This document shows, in pieces, positions 16,400-26,611 of a DNA stretch of 64,000 nucleotides. The DNA comes from an uncultured Chryseobacterium sp. (GTDB lineage Bacteria; Bacteroidota; Bacteroidia; Flavobacteriales; Weeksellaceae). The position numbers and the translations under genes were made by a program. The stretch spans positions 1 through 64,000 of the forward strand of contig CAJYLO010000027.1 in assembly GCA_913776245.1 (NCBI GenBank), written 5' to 3'. Within the stretch, counting starts at the first letter, position 1, and each line of letters opens with the position of its first letter. The notes below the pieces were generated by a model. The model worked only from the letters and a program-made list of their open reading frames with translations. It made no database searches and had not been told where the DNA came from.

Positions 16400-19066
16400 A
16401 TGAAATATTTAAAATTATCAGGCCTTGAGCCTTTAATTATAACACCCGAATCCAACTTTATCAATGTTGGAGAGAGAACCAATGTTGCCGGTTCCAAAAA
16501 ATTTCTTCGGTTAATTAAAGAAGAAAAATATGCCGAAGCTTTGGATATTGCCAGAAACCAGGTGGAAGGCGGTGCTCAGATTTTGGATGTTAATATGGAT
16601 GACGGACTTCTGGACGGAAAAACCGCAATGGTCAGATTCCTGAATCTGATTGCATCCGAACCGGATATTGCCAGAATCCCGATTATGATTGACTCTTCAA
16701 AATGGGAAATTCTGGAAGCTGGATTGCAGGTCGTTCAGGGAAAACCGGTGGTGAATTCCATCAGTCTGAAGGGTGGTGAGGAAGAATTCATCAGACAAGC
16801 CAAAGCTATTAAACGTTACGGTGCAGCAGTGATTGTAATGGCGTTCGATGAAGTTGGACAAGCCGATAATTACGAAAGAAGAATCGAGATTTCCAAAAGG
16901 TCTTATGATATTTTGGTGAATCAGGTTGGTTTTCCGTCGGAAGATATTATTTTCGATCTTAATATTTTCCCTGTGGCAACGGGAATGGATGAACACCGCA
17001 GAAATGCCATTGATTTCATCGAAGCAACACGCTGGGTTCGCACCAATCTTCCAAATGCTTCCGTAAGTGGTGGTGTTTCCAACGTATCATTTTCATTTCG
17101 CGGAAATGATTCTGTGAGAGAAGCGATGCACTCTGTTTTCCTTTATCACGCCATAAAAGCGGGAATGAATATGGGAATCGTAAATCCGACAATGCTGGAA
17201 GTTTACGACGAAATCCCAAAAGATTTACTGGAATTGGTAGAAGATGTAATGCTCGACAGAAAAGAAGACGCGACAGAAAAACTTCTGGATTATTCAGAAA
17301 AACATAAATCCACCAAAAAAGAAAAAGCCGAAGACCTTAGCTGGAGAGAGCAGGATTTGCAAACGAGAATCACGCACGCTTTGGTTAAAGGAATTGACCG
17401 TTTTATCGAAGAAGATGCAGAAGAAGCGAGGAAAAGTTCGAAACGTCCGCTTGATGTGATTGAGATTAATCTGATGACCGGAATGGGCGTTGTCGGTGAC
17501 TTGTTCGGAAGCGGAAAAATGTTCTTGCCTCAAGTGGTGAAATCAGCGAGAGTAATGAAAAAAGCGGTGGCTTATCTTCAGCCTTTCATCGAAGCGGAAA
17601 AAGACCAGACTCAAAAATCTAACGGAAAAATTTTGATGGCAACGGTGAAAGGCGATGTACACGATATCGGGAAAAATATTGTGAGTGTAGTTTTGGGCTG
17701 TAATAATTACGAAATCGTAGATTTAGGAGTAATGGTTCCTGCGGAAAAAATTATCCAAACTGCGATTGATGAAAAAGTGGATGTGATTGGACTAAGCGGA
17801 TTGATTACACCAAGTCTGGACGAAATGGTTCACATTGCGGATGAATTGGAACGCAAGAATCTGAATTTTCCTTTGTTGATAGGTGGTGCAACTACTTCCA
17901 AAGCGCATACAGCCGTGAAAATTTCGCCGAAGTATTCCAATACTGTTGTTCACGTGAATGACGCTTCCAGAGCGGTTGGCGTTGTGAGTTCTCTTTTAAA
18001 TCAGGATAAATCGAATGCCTATGCTTTGGAAATCAGAAAAGATTATGATGAATTCCGTGAAAAATTTCTGAATCGCCAGGTCGATAAAGAATATGTTCCG
18101 ATTGCAGAAGCCCGTGAGAAAAAATTCAAAATCGATTGGGAAAATGAAATGATTCCAACCCCGAAAAAATTAGGAATCACTATTATCGAAGATCAAAATC
18201 TGGATGAATTGGTTGATTTTATTGATTGGTCACCGTTTTTCAGAAGCTGGCAATTATTCGGGAAATTTCCTGATATTTTAACGGATAATGTCGTCGGAGA
18301 GCAGGCAACGATTTTATTTGATGAAGCACAAACGATGCTCAAGAAAATCCTGAAAGAAAAGAGTTTCAAAGCGAAAGGAATCTTTGGAATTTTCCCGGCC
18401 AATGCCAATGAGCAGGATGATATTTTAGTTTTTGATGACCATCAGAATTTGATTTCAACTTTCAGAACTTTGCGCCAGCAACATAAAAAATCGGAAGGCA
18501 AAGAGTATTTTGCTTTAAGTGATTTTATTGCGCCGGAAAATTCCGGAAAGCAGGATTATATTGGAACGTTCTGTGTTTGTACAGGTTTTGGGGCGGATGA
18601 ATTGGCGAAAGAATATGAAAATCAAAACGACGATTACAACGCCATTATGATAAAAGCTTTGGCTGACCGTCTGGCAGAAGCTTTTGCCGAATATCTTCAC
18701 AAAAAAGTAAGAACCGAATATTGGGGTTATTCTGAAAATGAATCGTTAGATAATGAGGAATTAATCAAAGAAAAATATCTCGGAATTCGTCCTGCTCCAG
18801 GTTATCCGGCTTGTCCGGATCATTTGGAAAAACTGACGATTTGGGATTTATTAAAAGTGGAAAAAAATATCGGTGTGACTTTGACCGAAAGTTTGGCGAT
18901 GTTTCCGACAGCAGCGGTTTCCGGTTATTATTTCGGAAATCCAAAATCCAAATATTTCGGAGTCGGAAAGATCGATGAAGATCAACTTAAAGATTTCGCT
19001 GAACGAAAAAACATTGACCAGGATTACGCCAGAAAATGGTTGGCTCCTAATTTAGTTGATGGTTGA
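16400..19066 (+). CDS. metH: Methionine synthase MetH, pterin/cobalamin/activation modules
   Basis: An 888-residue protein containing the folate-binding (pterin) barrel (residues 1-310, [11 protein letters not shown] at the start), the cobalamin cap domain (about 330-400), the B12-binding domain with its axial-histidine motif DVHDIG (about residues 418-423), and the SAM-binding reactivation domain with [12 protein letters not shown] near residue 797. It lacks the homocysteine module, which is encoded separately just upstream. I chose the ATG at 16400; an in-frame TTG at 16370 adds a hydrophobic 10-residue leader that is unlikely. It transfers the methyl group of methyl-tetrahydrofolate through cobalamin to homocysteine. 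Confidence 0.95.
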   Translation: MKYLKLSGLEPLIITPESNFINVGERTNVAGSKKFLRLIKEEKYAEALDIARNQVEGGAQILDVNMDDGLLDGKTAMVRFLNLIASEPDIARIPIMIDSSKWEILEAGLQVVQGKPVVNSISLKGGEEEFIRQAKAIKRYGAAVIVMAFDEVGQADNYERRIEISKRSYDILVNQVGFPSEDIIFDLNIFPVATGMDEHRRNAIDFIEATRWVRTNLPNASVSGGVSNVSFSFRGNDSVREAMHSVFLYHAIKAGMNMGIVNPTMLEVYDEIPKDLLELVEDVMLDRKEDATEKLLDYSEKHKSTKKEKAEDLSWREQDLQTRITHALVKGIDRFIEEDAEEARKSSKRPLDVIEINLMTGMGVVGDLFGSGKMFLPQVVKSARVMKKAVAYLQPFIEAEKDQTQKSNGKILMATVKGDVHDIGKNIVSVVLGCNNYEIVDLGVMVPAEKIIQTAIDEKVDVIGLSGLITPSLDEMVHIADELERKNLNFPLLIGGATTSKAHTAVKISPKYSNTVVHVNDASRAVGVVSSLLNQDKSNAYALEIRKDYDEFREKFLNRQVDKEYVPIAEAREKKFKIDWENEMIPTPKKLGITIIEDQNLDELVDFIDWSPFFRSWQLFGKFPDILTDNVVGEQATILFDEAQTMLKKILKEKSFKAKGIFGIFPANANEQDDILVFDDHQNLISTFRTLRQQHKKSEGKEYFALSDFIAPENSGKQDYIGTFCVCTGFGADELAKEYENQNDDYNAIMIKALADRLAEAFAEYLHKKVRTEYWGYSENESLDNEELIKEKYLGIRPAPGYPACPDHLEKLTIWDLLKVEKNIGVTLTESLAMFPTAAVSGYYFGNPKSKYFGVGKIDEDQLKDFAERKNIDQDYARKWLAPNLVDG

Positions 19067-19145
19067 CGGTAGTCAGTTTATGACAATTTCCATCGACTAA
19101 AAAATCCAACAATTAACAACTGACAACAAACAACTAAAAAATTAA

Positions 19146-20102
19146 ATGAAAATCACAGACCATATAAACAATTCCAACGGCAAAACGCTTTTCTCTTTTG
19201 AGATTTTGCCGCCGTTAAAAGGACAAAATATCCAGTCTATATTTGATTCGATCGATCCGTTGATGGAGTTTGATCCTGCTTTTATTGATGTCACCTATCA
19301 CCGTGAAGAATATGAATATATTGAAAGACAGGACGGACTGCTGGAAAAGCGAGTAGTGCGCAAACGTCCGGGAACAGTCGGAATCTGTGCTGCAATCCAG
19401 AATAAATATAAGGTAGATGCGGTTCCGCATATTTTGTGTGGTGGTTTCACAAAAGAAGATACCGAAAATTTTCTGATTGATCTTGATTTCCTTGGGATTC
19501 AGAACGTTGTAGCGTTGCGAGGTGACGCTGTGAAAACCGAAATCTACTTTAAACCGGAAAAGAACGGACATCACTTTGCCAAGGATCTGGTGAGGCAGAT
19601 CAACGAAATGAATGCAGGAAAATATCTGGATGAAAGCATCGAAAATTCTTCACCCACAGATTTTTGTGTCGGCGTTGCCGGTTATCCTGAAAAGCATATG
19701 GAAGCAGCCAGTTTTTCTCAGGATATCCATCATTTGAAAAAGAAAATCGAGGCTGGAGCAGATTACATTGTGACACAGATGTTCTTTGATAATCAGAAGT
19801 TTTTCGAGTTCGTGGAAAAATGCAGAGAAGAAGGCATCACCGTTCCGATTATTCCCGGTATTAAGCCTTTGGTTACCAAAAGCCAGCTAAGTATGATTCC
19901 GCACCGTTTCAAAGTAGATATTCCTAATGATCTCGTGATTGCCGTTGCAAAAGCCAAAGACAATAAAGCGGTCAAAGAAATCGGGATAGAATGGTCCATC
20001 AACCAATGCAGGGAATTACTGGATTTCGGCGTTCCTGTTTTGCATTTTTATTCGATGGGGAAAAGTGATAACATTTTACGAATCGGAAGAGGGATATTTT
20101 AA
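19146..20102 (+). CDS. metF: Methylenetetrahydrofolate reductase MetF
   Basis: A 318-residue TIM-barrel flavoenzyme that reduces methylene-tetrahydrofolate to methyl-tetrahydrofolate, the methyl donor for MetH. Family motifs are FSFEILPP at the start (catalytic Glu), DVTYHRE, LGIQNVVALRGD, AGYPEKH, and VTQMFFDN. Length is slightly above the 290-300 residues of enterobacterial MetF. It follows metH by 79 bp and is the last gene of the met cluster, ending at a strong hairpin terminator. Confidence 0.95.
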   Translation: MKITDHINNSNGKTLFSFEILPPLKGQNIQSIFDSIDPLMEFDPAFIDVTYHREEYEYIERQDGLLEKRVVRKRPGTVGICAAIQNKYKVDAVPHILCGGFTKEDTENFLIDLDFLGIQNVVALRGDAVKTEIYFKPEKNGHHFAKDLVRQINEMNAGKYLDESIENSSPTDFCVGVAGYPEKHMEAASFSQDIHHLKKKIEAGADYIVTQMFFDNQKFFEFVEKCREEGITVPIIPGIKPLVTKSQLSMIPHRFKVDIPNDLVIAVAKAKDNKAVKEIGIEWSINQCRELLDFGVPVLHFYSMGKSDNILRIGRGIF

Positions 20103-20105
20103 CAA

Positions 20106-20136
20106 AAAAGAGATGCGCTTTGCATCTCTTTTCTTT
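20106..20136. terminator. Bidirectional terminator between metF and the convergent gene
   Basis: AAAAGAGATGC (20106-20116), a GCTTT loop, and GCATCTCTTTT (20122-20132) form a perfect stem with A- and T-rich flanks. It can serve metF and the minus-strand gene that ends at 20135. Confidence 0.85.
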
Positions 20137-20815
20137 ATTTATTAAGGAAATTAACCAATTTAATGAGATCAAGTTCTTCTGTCATTTTTATTTTATTGGA
20201 TTTGATAAAATCTTTGACTGCATCTTTTTTATCTGAAGGCAAAGCATTGATTAGATCATCAGATTTTTTTGTCAGTTTGATGATGTTATCTTCAGTTTTT
20301 ATAAAATAAACGGGTTTTAAAGTTTCAAACTTTGCAGGCGTACCGGGAATCATTGTGTTGGGTGCCGGAACTTCCGGGTTGAATTTAACAGCAAACTTCT
20401 TCAGAAGTTTGTTTTTGCCTTCAGTAAGAACTAAAAAATAGCCTGCAAATCCCTCATTGTCCTTTTCCAGGATAAATTTTTCATTGCTGCTCACAAAAAC
20501 GAATTTAGCAAAGGAATTATCTTTTGGAATAGCATAAATGTCGTTTTCGTTGAGAACCTCGAAAGTATCCTTAAAAATATTATATCTTACCGGTAATGTT
20601 GTACTGGTGTCACCAACTCTGGCATTGCTGAATCCATTTTTGTAAAAAGGATTGCCCTGAATATCTGAATATTTTAATACAGTTTTGCCGTTATTAATTT
20701 CATCGATTATTTTATTGAATTTTGCTGTTCTGGCATATTCTCCAACACTGATTTGCTGAGCATTAAAAAATAATCCGGAAAAAAGGATTGCTGCTGTAAT
20801 GAATTTCGTTTTCAT
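20135..20815 (-). CDS. Secreted protein of unknown function
   Basis: A 226-residue protein with a clear signal peptide (about residues 1-19, ending FFNAQ) and a mature Lys-rich domain without cysteines. I recognise no domain. A run of beta-strand-like segments (YDIFKDTFEVL-type, FVFVSSNEKF, GYFLVLTEGK) suggests a beta-rich periplasmic or surface protein; the C-terminal 40 residues are helical and basic. It is transcribed convergently with metF and shares its terminator, and divergently from hutI with 86 bp between the starts. A role in histidine use is not implied by position alone. Confidence 0.75.
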   Translation of the reverse strand: MKTKFITAAILFSGLFFNAQQISVGEYARTAKFNKIIDEINNGKTVLKYSDIQGNPFYKNGFSNARVGDTSTTLPVRYNIFKDTFEVLNENDIYAIPKDNSFAKFVFVSSNEKFILEKDNEGFAGYFLVLTEGKNKLLKKFAVKFNPEVPAPNTMIPGTPAKFETLKPVYFIKTEDNIIKLTKKSDDLINALPSDKKDAVKDFIKSNKIKMTEELDLIKLVNFLNK

Positions 20816-20901
20816 TTGTTTTTAATTTTTTGTAAAAATACAATTTATAATGATTGAACAAAATGAAACTTTATCGCTATTTTTACGATTCAAGTTTTTA
20901 T

Positions 20902-22125
20902 ATGAAATTAGCAGGTCCATTCAAGCAAATCATTACGCTCAACCACCTTCCACTGAAAGGAAAATTGAACGATGAATTTTTAGAAATAATTTCCAATGGA
21001 GGAATTCTTACTGACAATGGGAAAATTTTAGAAGTCGGCGATTTTGATTCTTTAAAACAAAAGTTTCCAGATTCTGAAATTGATTTTATTGATAATGAGC
21101 AAATTGCACTGCCTGCCTTTGTGGATGCACACACTCATATCTGTTTTGGAGGAAATCGTGCTAATGATTTTGCAATGAGAAATGCCGGGAAATCTTATCT
21201 CGAGATTGCAGAATCCGGTGGCGGAATCTGGAGTTCCGTTCAGCATACCAGACAGGCTTCCGAAAATAATTTAGTTAATGGAATTCTTGAAAGGGTTAAT
21301 GTTTTATTAAGTCAAGGTATCACTACAATTGAGATAAAAAGTGGTTACGGATTGAATGTTGAGGAAGAAATCAAAATGCTGAGAGCTATAAAAAAAGCTA
21401 AGGAAAAAACAAAAGCGACATTAGTTCCCACTTGTCTTTCAGCGCATCTAAAACCAAGGGATTTTGAAGGAACCTCAGAAGAATATCTGAATTATATTTT
21501 GGATGAAATCCTGCCAAAAGTAAAAGAAGAAAACCTTGCCAACAGAGTTGATATATTTATAGAAAAATCGGCGTTTCAACCAGAAGAAAGCAGAAATTTT
21601 CTGTTGAAAGCCAAAGAATTAGGTTTCCAGATCACAGTTCATGCAGACCAGTTTACAGCAGGAAGTTCCAGAATTGCAGTGGAAGTGGGCGCAAAATCTG
21701 CAGATCATTTGGAAGCTACAATTGATGATGATATTGATTTTCTTGCCAGTTCTAACACCGTTGCCATTGCTTTACCAGGCGCAAGTTTAGGTCTTGGTGA
21801 GCCTTTTTCGCCTGCCAGAAAAATCCTGGATAAAGACGGCATTTTGGCCATTGCTACCGACTGGAATCCCGGCTCGGCTCCAATGGGAAATTTAGTCGCT
21901 CAGGCTTCAATTTTAGCAACGTACCAGAAGTTGACAACTGCTGAAGTTCTGGCGGCAATTACTTTCCGGGCAGCTTATGCTCTGGATCTGGAAGACAGAG
22001 GACTCTTGGCTGAAGGTAAAAAAGCGGATTTCTTGACTTATGAGACCGATAATTTCCAGAATATCCTTTACCATCAAGGAAGTCTGAAACCGAAAAATAT
22101 TTATATCAACGGAGAAAAAATCTAA
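20902..22125 (+). CDS. hutI: Imidazolonepropionase HutI
   Basis: A 407-residue amidohydrolase that opens 4-imidazolone-5-propionate to formimidoylglutamate in histidine degradation. Metal ligands appear in VDAHTHICFGG (about residues 73-83), the QFTAGSS/VHADQ segment carries the next His, and the late Asp is in ATDWNPGSAPMGN. The ORF extends upstream to 20854, but the ATG at 20902 starts the conserved KLAGPFKQI segment and is preferred. The hutG gene begins 3 bp after its stop. The other hut genes (hutH, hutU) are not in the window. Confidence 0.93.
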   Translation: MKLAGPFKQIITLNHLPLKGKLNDEFLEIISNGGILTDNGKILEVGDFDSLKQKFPDSEIDFIDNEQIALPAFVDAHTHICFGGNRANDFAMRNAGKSYLEIAESGGGIWSSVQHTRQASENNLVNGILERVNVLLSQGITTIEIKSGYGLNVEEEIKMLRAIKKAKEKTKATLVPTCLSAHLKPRDFEGTSEEYLNYILDEILPKVKEENLANRVDIFIEKSAFQPEESRNFLLKAKELGFQITVHADQFTAGSSRIAVEVGAKSADHLEATIDDDIDFLASSNTVAIALPGASLGLGEPFSPARKILDKDGILAIATDWNPGSAPMGNLVAQASILATYQKLTTAEVLAAITFRAAYALDLEDRGLLAEGKKADFLTYETDNFQNILYHQGSLKPKNIYINGEKI

Positions 22126-22128
22126 ATT

Positions 22129-23043
22129 ATGTTTGAATGGACCGGCCGTTTAGACGGCAACGATGAATCGTATCACAGGATTTTCCAAAGAGTAAAAACC
22201 GAATCCGATTATGAAACCATTAAACCGAAAGATTTCGTTTTGCACGGTTTTGCTGTTGATGAAGGTGTAAAACGCAACAAAGGAAGAGCCGGCGCTCAGG
22301 ATGCGCCGGATGTTATCAGGAAAAATATGTCCAATTTCCCTGTTGTTATTTCTGATTTTTGGCTGAAAGATTTTGGCAATATCTATTGTGAAAATTATGA
22401 CCTGGAATCGGCACAAAATTCATTGGCTGATAAAGTGTCAAAATTATTAAGAAAACGAGGAAAATCTATCGTTTTAGGCGGCGGACACGAAGTTACTTTT
22501 GCACATTATTCCGGAATCCGAAAGGCTTTCCCCAATCAAAAAATCGGCATTATTAATTTTGATGCTCATTTTGATAACCGTGAACCGGAATGCGGATTGG
22601 CAACCTCGGGAACAGGATTTTGGCAGATCGCCCAGGAAGGCGAGATTCATTCGTTACATATTGGAATTCAGAAAAACAGCAATACCCGAAAGTTATTCGA
22701 AATAGCGGATAATTTTAAAATGAAATATATACTCGCTGACGAAATTTACTCCGAAAATATTCCGAATTTGATGTTCACAATCAATTCTTTTTTAGAAGAT
22801 GTGGACATTGTTTACATCACCATTTGTATGGATGTTTTCAATGCCGGTATTGCGCCGGGAGTGAGTGCACCAGCATATAACGGGATTTTTGCAGACCGAA
22901 ATTTTATGCAGATTTACCGTCATATTTTATCTTCAGAAAAAACAAAAGTGCTGGACGTGGCAGAAGTGAATCCTAATTTTGACATCCAGGAAAGGACCGC
23001 AAGACTGGCCGCCAGTCTTGTGAACGAATGGTTTATGATTTAG
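22129..23043 (+). CDS. hutG: Formimidoylglutamase HutG
   Basis: A 304-residue ureohydrolase/arginase-fold enzyme that splits formimidoylglutamate to glutamate and formamide. The metal-binding motifs are GGGHEV (His), NFDAHFDNR (Asp-His-Asp), and the C-terminal ICMDVFNAG, where the usual SxDxDxxDP is reduced to MDVF, as in the HutG branch. It follows hutI by 3 bp and precedes the HAD gene by 3 bp, giving a tight three-gene operon. Agmatinase or arginase activity is less likely given the hutI neighbour. Confidence 0.9.
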   Translation: MFEWTGRLDGNDESYHRIFQRVKTESDYETIKPKDFVLHGFAVDEGVKRNKGRAGAQDAPDVIRKNMSNFPVVISDFWLKDFGNIYCENYDLESAQNSLADKVSKLLRKRGKSIVLGGGHEVTFAHYSGIRKAFPNQKIGIINFDAHFDNREPECGLATSGTGFWQIAQEGEIHSLHIGIQKNSNTRKLFEIADNFKMKYILADEIYSENIPNLMFTINSFLEDVDIVYITICMDVFNAGIAPGVSAPAYNGIFADRNFMQIYRHILSSEKTKVLDVAEVNPNFDIQERTARLAASLVNEWFMI

Positions 23044-23046
23044 ATT

Positions 23047-23673
23047 ATGAAAGAAAGAGACAGTATTATTTTTGACCTGGACGGAACACTGTGGAATGCT
23101 TCGGAAACCGTTGTAAGAGCTTTTAATGACAGTATTCAGGAAATAGGATTCGATATCAATATAACGTCTCAGGCCGTGAGGAACTTTTCCGGCAGGCAGA
23201 TGGATGATATTTTTGCAGAACATTTCAGTTTTGTTCCGAAAGAAAAGCTGGAGACATTTGAAACCATTTATGCCCAGAAAGAAAAAGAATATATAGCAAA
23301 ATATGGCGGTGAGTTATTTCCACAGATCAAAGAAACGTTGAAAGAATTAATAAAAAACTACAGGCTTTTCATCGTCAGTAACTGTATGAAAGGTTACATT
23401 GAAAGTTTCCTCGGCTTTTTTAGTTTTGAAGATCTGTTTGAGGATTTTGAATGTTTCGGCAACGATGGTTTGCCAAAAGACAAAAACATTAAACTGATTG
23501 TGGAAAGAAATAATTTACAAAATCCGGTCTATGTCGGCGACACCATTTGGGATAAAGAATCTTCCGAAAAAGCTGGCGTTGATTTTATTTATGCTGCTTA
23601 CGGTTTTGGAAAAATCGAAAATCCTAAAATCGAAATTCTGAATTTTCAAGACTTACTTTCAATCAAGTTTTAA
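23047..23673 (+). CDS. HAD-superfamily hydrolase, phosphatase-like
   Basis: A 208-residue HAD hydrolase of the phosphoglycolate phosphatase/beta-phosphoglucomutase type. Motif I is FDLDGTLW (Asp9 and Asp11 by position), motif II is in LFIVSNC, and motifs III/IV are in GLPKDKN and YVGDTIWD. A helical cap lies between residues 20 and 90. Its gene starts 3 bp after hutG, so it is cotranscribed with the histidine-degradation genes, but I know of no HAD step in that pathway. It may be a house-cleaning phosphatase. The transcript ends in a strong terminator. Confidence 0.85.
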   Translation: MKERDSIIFDLDGTLWNASETVVRAFNDSIQEIGFDINITSQAVRNFSGRQMDDIFAEHFSFVPKEKLETFETIYAQKEKEYIAKYGGELFPQIKETLKELIKNYRLFIVSNCMKGYIESFLGFFSFEDLFEDFECFGNDGLPKDKNIKLIVERNNLQNPVYVGDTIWDKESSEKAGVDFIYAAYGFGKIENPKIEILNFQDLLSIKF

Positions 23674-23710
23674 AAAAAGGCCTTATCAGATTTGATAAGG
23701 CCATATTTTA
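23672..23710. terminator. Bidirectional terminator, HAD gene / DUF2911 gene
   Basis: GGCCTTATCA (23679-23688) pairs perfectly with TGATAAGGCC (23693-23702). An A-run on the left gives a T-tract for the minus-strand DUF2911 transcript; ATATTTT on the right serves the plus-strand operon. Confidence 0.85.
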
Positions 23711-23721
23711 AATCATAAGGA

Positions 23722-24288
23722 TTATTTAAATTCAATCGGGAACTTGACCTGAGTGTTATCCCAGCCCGCATACAAGTCTGCGCCGGATTTGGTCTGTACA
23801 AAAGACACAGAAAAATACTCGATAGGTGATGAGGTTTTCTCAGCCGGAACATTGAATCGTACCACATCTTTGCTCTTATCATAGGCATAAGCGCCCCATT
23901 TATCGATGTCGGAATTGATAACGATAGTCCATTCTTTTTCGTTAGGAATCGCAAATAAGCTGTAAGTTCCGGCGGCAATTTCTTTTCCCCCGATTTTTAC
24001 AGGTGAATAAAATCTGATCTCAGTGTTTTCATTTGCCCCGAATCTCCATATTTCTCCATATTTTACAAGATTTCCAAAAACAACTCTGCTCTTTTTTTGA
24101 GGGCGCGAGTAAACCACTTTTACTTTAGGCGTTTCTGTTTTGGAAGAAGCAGCCTGTATCGGATAATAAACCGCATCCATAGGACTGACATCTACAGAAG
24201 AATAGTTCAGTTTTGTCGGGTCAAATTTCGCTTGTGAAAATGCACTGACTCCTACTAATAAAGAAGCGGCAATAATTAGGTTTTTCAT
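23722..24288 (-). CDS. DUF2911 domain-containing secreted protein
   Basis: A 188-residue protein with a signal peptide (residues 1-19, ending SAFSQ) and a DUF2911 domain. Typical family segments are YSRPQKKSRVVFG, GEIWRFGANENT, AAGTYSLFAIP, and WTIVINSD. DUF2911 is widespread in Bacteroidota, usually secreted and beta-rich; its function is not known. The gene begins 1 bp after the stop of the aminotransferase gene and is therefore cotranscribed with it, although no functional link is evident. Confidence 0.9.
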   Translation of the reverse strand: MKNLIIAASLLVGVSAFSQAKFDPTKLNYSSVDVSPMDAVYYPIQAASSKTETPKVKVVYSRPQKKSRVVFGNLVKYGEIWRFGANENTEIRFYSPVKIGGKEIAAGTYSLFAIPNEKEWTIVINSDIDKWGAYAYDKSKDVVRFNVPAEKTSSPIEYFSVSFVQTKSGADLYAGWDNTQVKFPIEFK

Positions 24289-24289
24289 A

Positions 24290-25447
24290 TTATACTTTGA
24301 TTTTTAATAACTTTTCTATGGCTTTGTCCAATGTTTCCTGCTTTTTGGCAAAACAAAAACGAATCACTTTTTCATCGGTTTTATCTTGGTAAAAAGCAGA
24401 AAAGGGGATCGTTGCAACTTTGTGTTCTTTGGTCAGCCAGTAGCAAAAATCCTTGTCCTTTGCATCAGAAATTGCGCCAAAATTAGCAGACAGGAAATAA
24501 GTCCCTTCACAATCCAGCAATTGAAAAGATGTTTCTTGCAAAGCGTTCTTAAGATAATCTCTTTTTCTCTGGAAAAAAGATGAGATTGTTTTGAAATTGT
24601 CAACATTTTGCAAATATTTAGCAATGGCAAATTGTGCCGGCGTGTTCACGCAAAATACATTGAACTGATGCACTTTCCGAAACTCTTTCATCATATCCGA
24701 GGGTGCACAAACATAACCGATTTTCCATCCCGTGATGTGTAGCAATTTCCCAAAAGATCCTGCTATAAAAGTTCTTTCTTTTAGTTGGGGATATTGTGCC
24801 AAAGTCAGATGCGGTTTTTCATCAAAAGTGATACTTTCATAAACTTCATCACTCAAAATAATAATATTTGTATCTTTTACGATCGAAATTAATTCGTTGA
24901 TATCTTTTTGTTTCAGGATTTTTCCGGAGGGATTGTTCGGATTGTTGATGATGATCATCTTTGTTTTTTCAGAAGTCAGATTTTTGACTTCAGTCCAGTT
25001 AATTTCATAATCCGGATAAAACATTTTCACGTTTTTTACAATGCCACCATTCAGGATAATCGCAGGCTCGTAACAGTCGTATGCCGGTTCGAAAATGATG
25101 ACTTCATCGCCTTTTTCAACAAATGCAGAAATAATAGTAAAAATCCCCTGAGTAGCTCCGGCAGTTATATTAATCTCAGAATCCGGATGATAATCAACTT
25201 GATATTGAAGATTGAATTTCCTTGAAATCTCTTCACGAAGTTCCTTGATTCCAAATAACGGTGCATATTGGTTATAACCTTGTTTTGCAAAATTTCCCAA
25301 ATATTTGATTAAATTTTCGTCGGCTTGATAATCCGGAAATCCCTGGGAAAGATTGACCGCATTTTCCTGTTGTGCTAATAGGCTCATCTCTGTGAAAATC
25401 GTCGTTTTCACATCAGGAAGTTTGGAGTTTGATAATCTGAAAGTCAT
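24290..25447 (-). CDS. Methionine aminotransferase (class I/II PLP enzyme)
   Basis: A 385-residue class I/II aminotransferase of the YbdL/kynurenine-aminotransferase group. NLSQGFPDY lies near residue 35, the PLP-contacting NNPNNPSG near 168, and SDEVYE near 205; the Schiff-base lysine is in GSFGKLLHITGWKIGY near 235, followed by RFCFAKK (substrate carboxylate Arg). The ORF extends to 25498, but the ATG at 25447 starts the conserved TFRLSNSKLPDVKTTIF segment. Methionine is the likely amino donor, as in methionine salvage, though other large hydrophobic amino acids are possible. Confidence 0.88.
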   Translation of the reverse strand: MTFRLSNSKLPDVKTTIFTEMSLLAQQENAVNLSQGFPDYQADENLIKYLGNFAKQGYNQYAPLFGIKELREEISRKFNLQYQVDYHPDSEINITAGATQGIFTIISAFVEKGDEVIIFEPAYDCYEPAIILNGGIVKNVKMFYPDYEINWTEVKNLTSEKTKMIIINNPNNPSGKILKQKDINELISIVKDTNIIILSDEVYESITFDEKPHLTLAQYPQLKERTFIAGSFGKLLHITGWKIGYVCAPSDMMKEFRKVHQFNVFCVNTPAQFAIAKYLQNVDNFKTISSFFQRKRDYLKNALQETSFQLLDCEGTYFLSANFGAISDAKDKDFCYWLTKEHKVATIPFSAFYQDKTDEKVIRFCFAKKQETLDKAIEKLLKIKV

Positions 25448-25600
25448 TCTGATGGTAAAAGTAAGTAATTGCTGGATGTTTTTATCGCAAAGCCGCAATT
25501 ATTTTTTCAAGAAAATGTTTTTAAGTTGCCAATTAGCAGCTGAATTTTTGCGCCTTGCAGCGTCTGTTTTTTTGTTTATATTTTCCGCCTTGGCGATACA

Positions 25601-25631
25601 TTGTAATGCGTTATCATATTTCGTAAATTTG
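25601..25631 (+). promoter_or_regulatory. Promoter of miaA
   Basis: TTG (25601-25603), 20-nt spacer, and TAAATTTG (25624-25631) fit the Bacteroidota consensus exactly. The miaA start codon lies 14 nt after the -7 element, so the 5' leader would be only a few nucleotides long. Confidence 0.75.
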
Positions 25632-25645
25632 CAAAAATTTGATTT

Positions 25646-26548
25646 TTGAAACGGCTCATCTCCATTATCGGAACTACAGGAATCGGGAAAACCCGCTTGG
25701 CAATTGATCTGGCAAAACATCTTGACACAGAAATTATCTCCTGTGACTCGCGTCAGTTCTACAAAGAACTGAAGATTGGAACCGCAACACCAACTGATAC
25801 CGAATTGGCGGAGGCAAAACATCATTTTGTAGGTCATATTTCTGTGGATGATTATTATTCAATAGGGCAATATGAAATGGATGCATTGAAAAAACTTGAT
25901 GAAATTTTCACAGAAAAGGATGTTGCTATCATGGTCGGCGGAAGTGGGATGTATGAAAAAGCAGTGGTAGAAGGATTGAATGATCTGCCAGAAGCCGATG
26001 AAGAAAATCAACAAAAATTATTGTCGATTTGGGAAAATGAAGGTTTCGAAGCATTGCAGGATTTGCTTAAAAATCTGGATCCGGACTATTATTCCAAAGT
26101 TGATAAAGATAATCCCAGACGAATTTTGCGTGCTATAGATATTATTTGGCAAACCGGGAAAACCTATACCGAAAATCTTAGTACACCCAAAATTAAAAGA
26201 GATTTTGAAACAATAAGAATCGGAATTGATGCGCCAAGGGAAATTATTTACAAGAGAATCAATCTTCGTGTTGATAAGATGATGGAAAACGGGTTATTAA
26301 ACGAAGCAAAAGATTTGCTTGCTGACAGAAACAAAGTGGCGCTTCAAACAGTTGGCTACACGGAATTGTTCAGATATTTTGATGGCGAATGGGATTTAGA
26401 TTTTGCTGTTGAAGAAATTAAGAAAAATTCCCGTCGGTACGCCAAGCGACAAATCACTTGGAACAAAAAACTGGACAATGTAAATTGGGTGAATTATGAT
26501 AATTCTCTCCAAGAAGCATTATCTTTGTTGTCAAATTTACCAATTTAA
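25646..26548 (+). CDS. miaA: tRNA dimethylallyltransferase MiaA
   Basis: A 300-residue enzyme that adds dimethylallyl to A37 of tRNAs reading UNN codons. The P-loop GTTGIGKT is at residues 8-15, followed by SCDSRQFYKELKIGTA (family signature), GGSGMYEKAVVEGL, and VGYTELFRYFDGE near residue 235. The start is TTG at 25646, giving KRLISIIG directly before the P-loop; no ATG precedes the motif. It stands alone with its own promoter, divergent from the aminotransferase gene. Confidence 0.95.
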   Translation: MKRLISIIGTTGIGKTRLAIDLAKHLDTEIISCDSRQFYKELKIGTATPTDTELAEAKHHFVGHISVDDYYSIGQYEMDALKKLDEIFTEKDVAIMVGGSGMYEKAVVEGLNDLPEADEENQQKLLSIWENEGFEALQDLLKNLDPDYYSKVDKDNPRRILRAIDIIWQTGKTYTENLSTPKIKRDFETIRIGIDAPREIIYKRINLRVDKMMENGLLNEAKDLLADRNKVALQTVGYTELFRYFDGEWDLDFAVEEIKKNSRRYAKRQITWNKKLDNVNWVNYDNSLQEALSLLSNLPI

Positions 26549-26611
26549 CAATCGGATTTTTTAAATTGGTAAATTGATACACTTTTATATTGTTATATTA
26601 AATAAAATATT

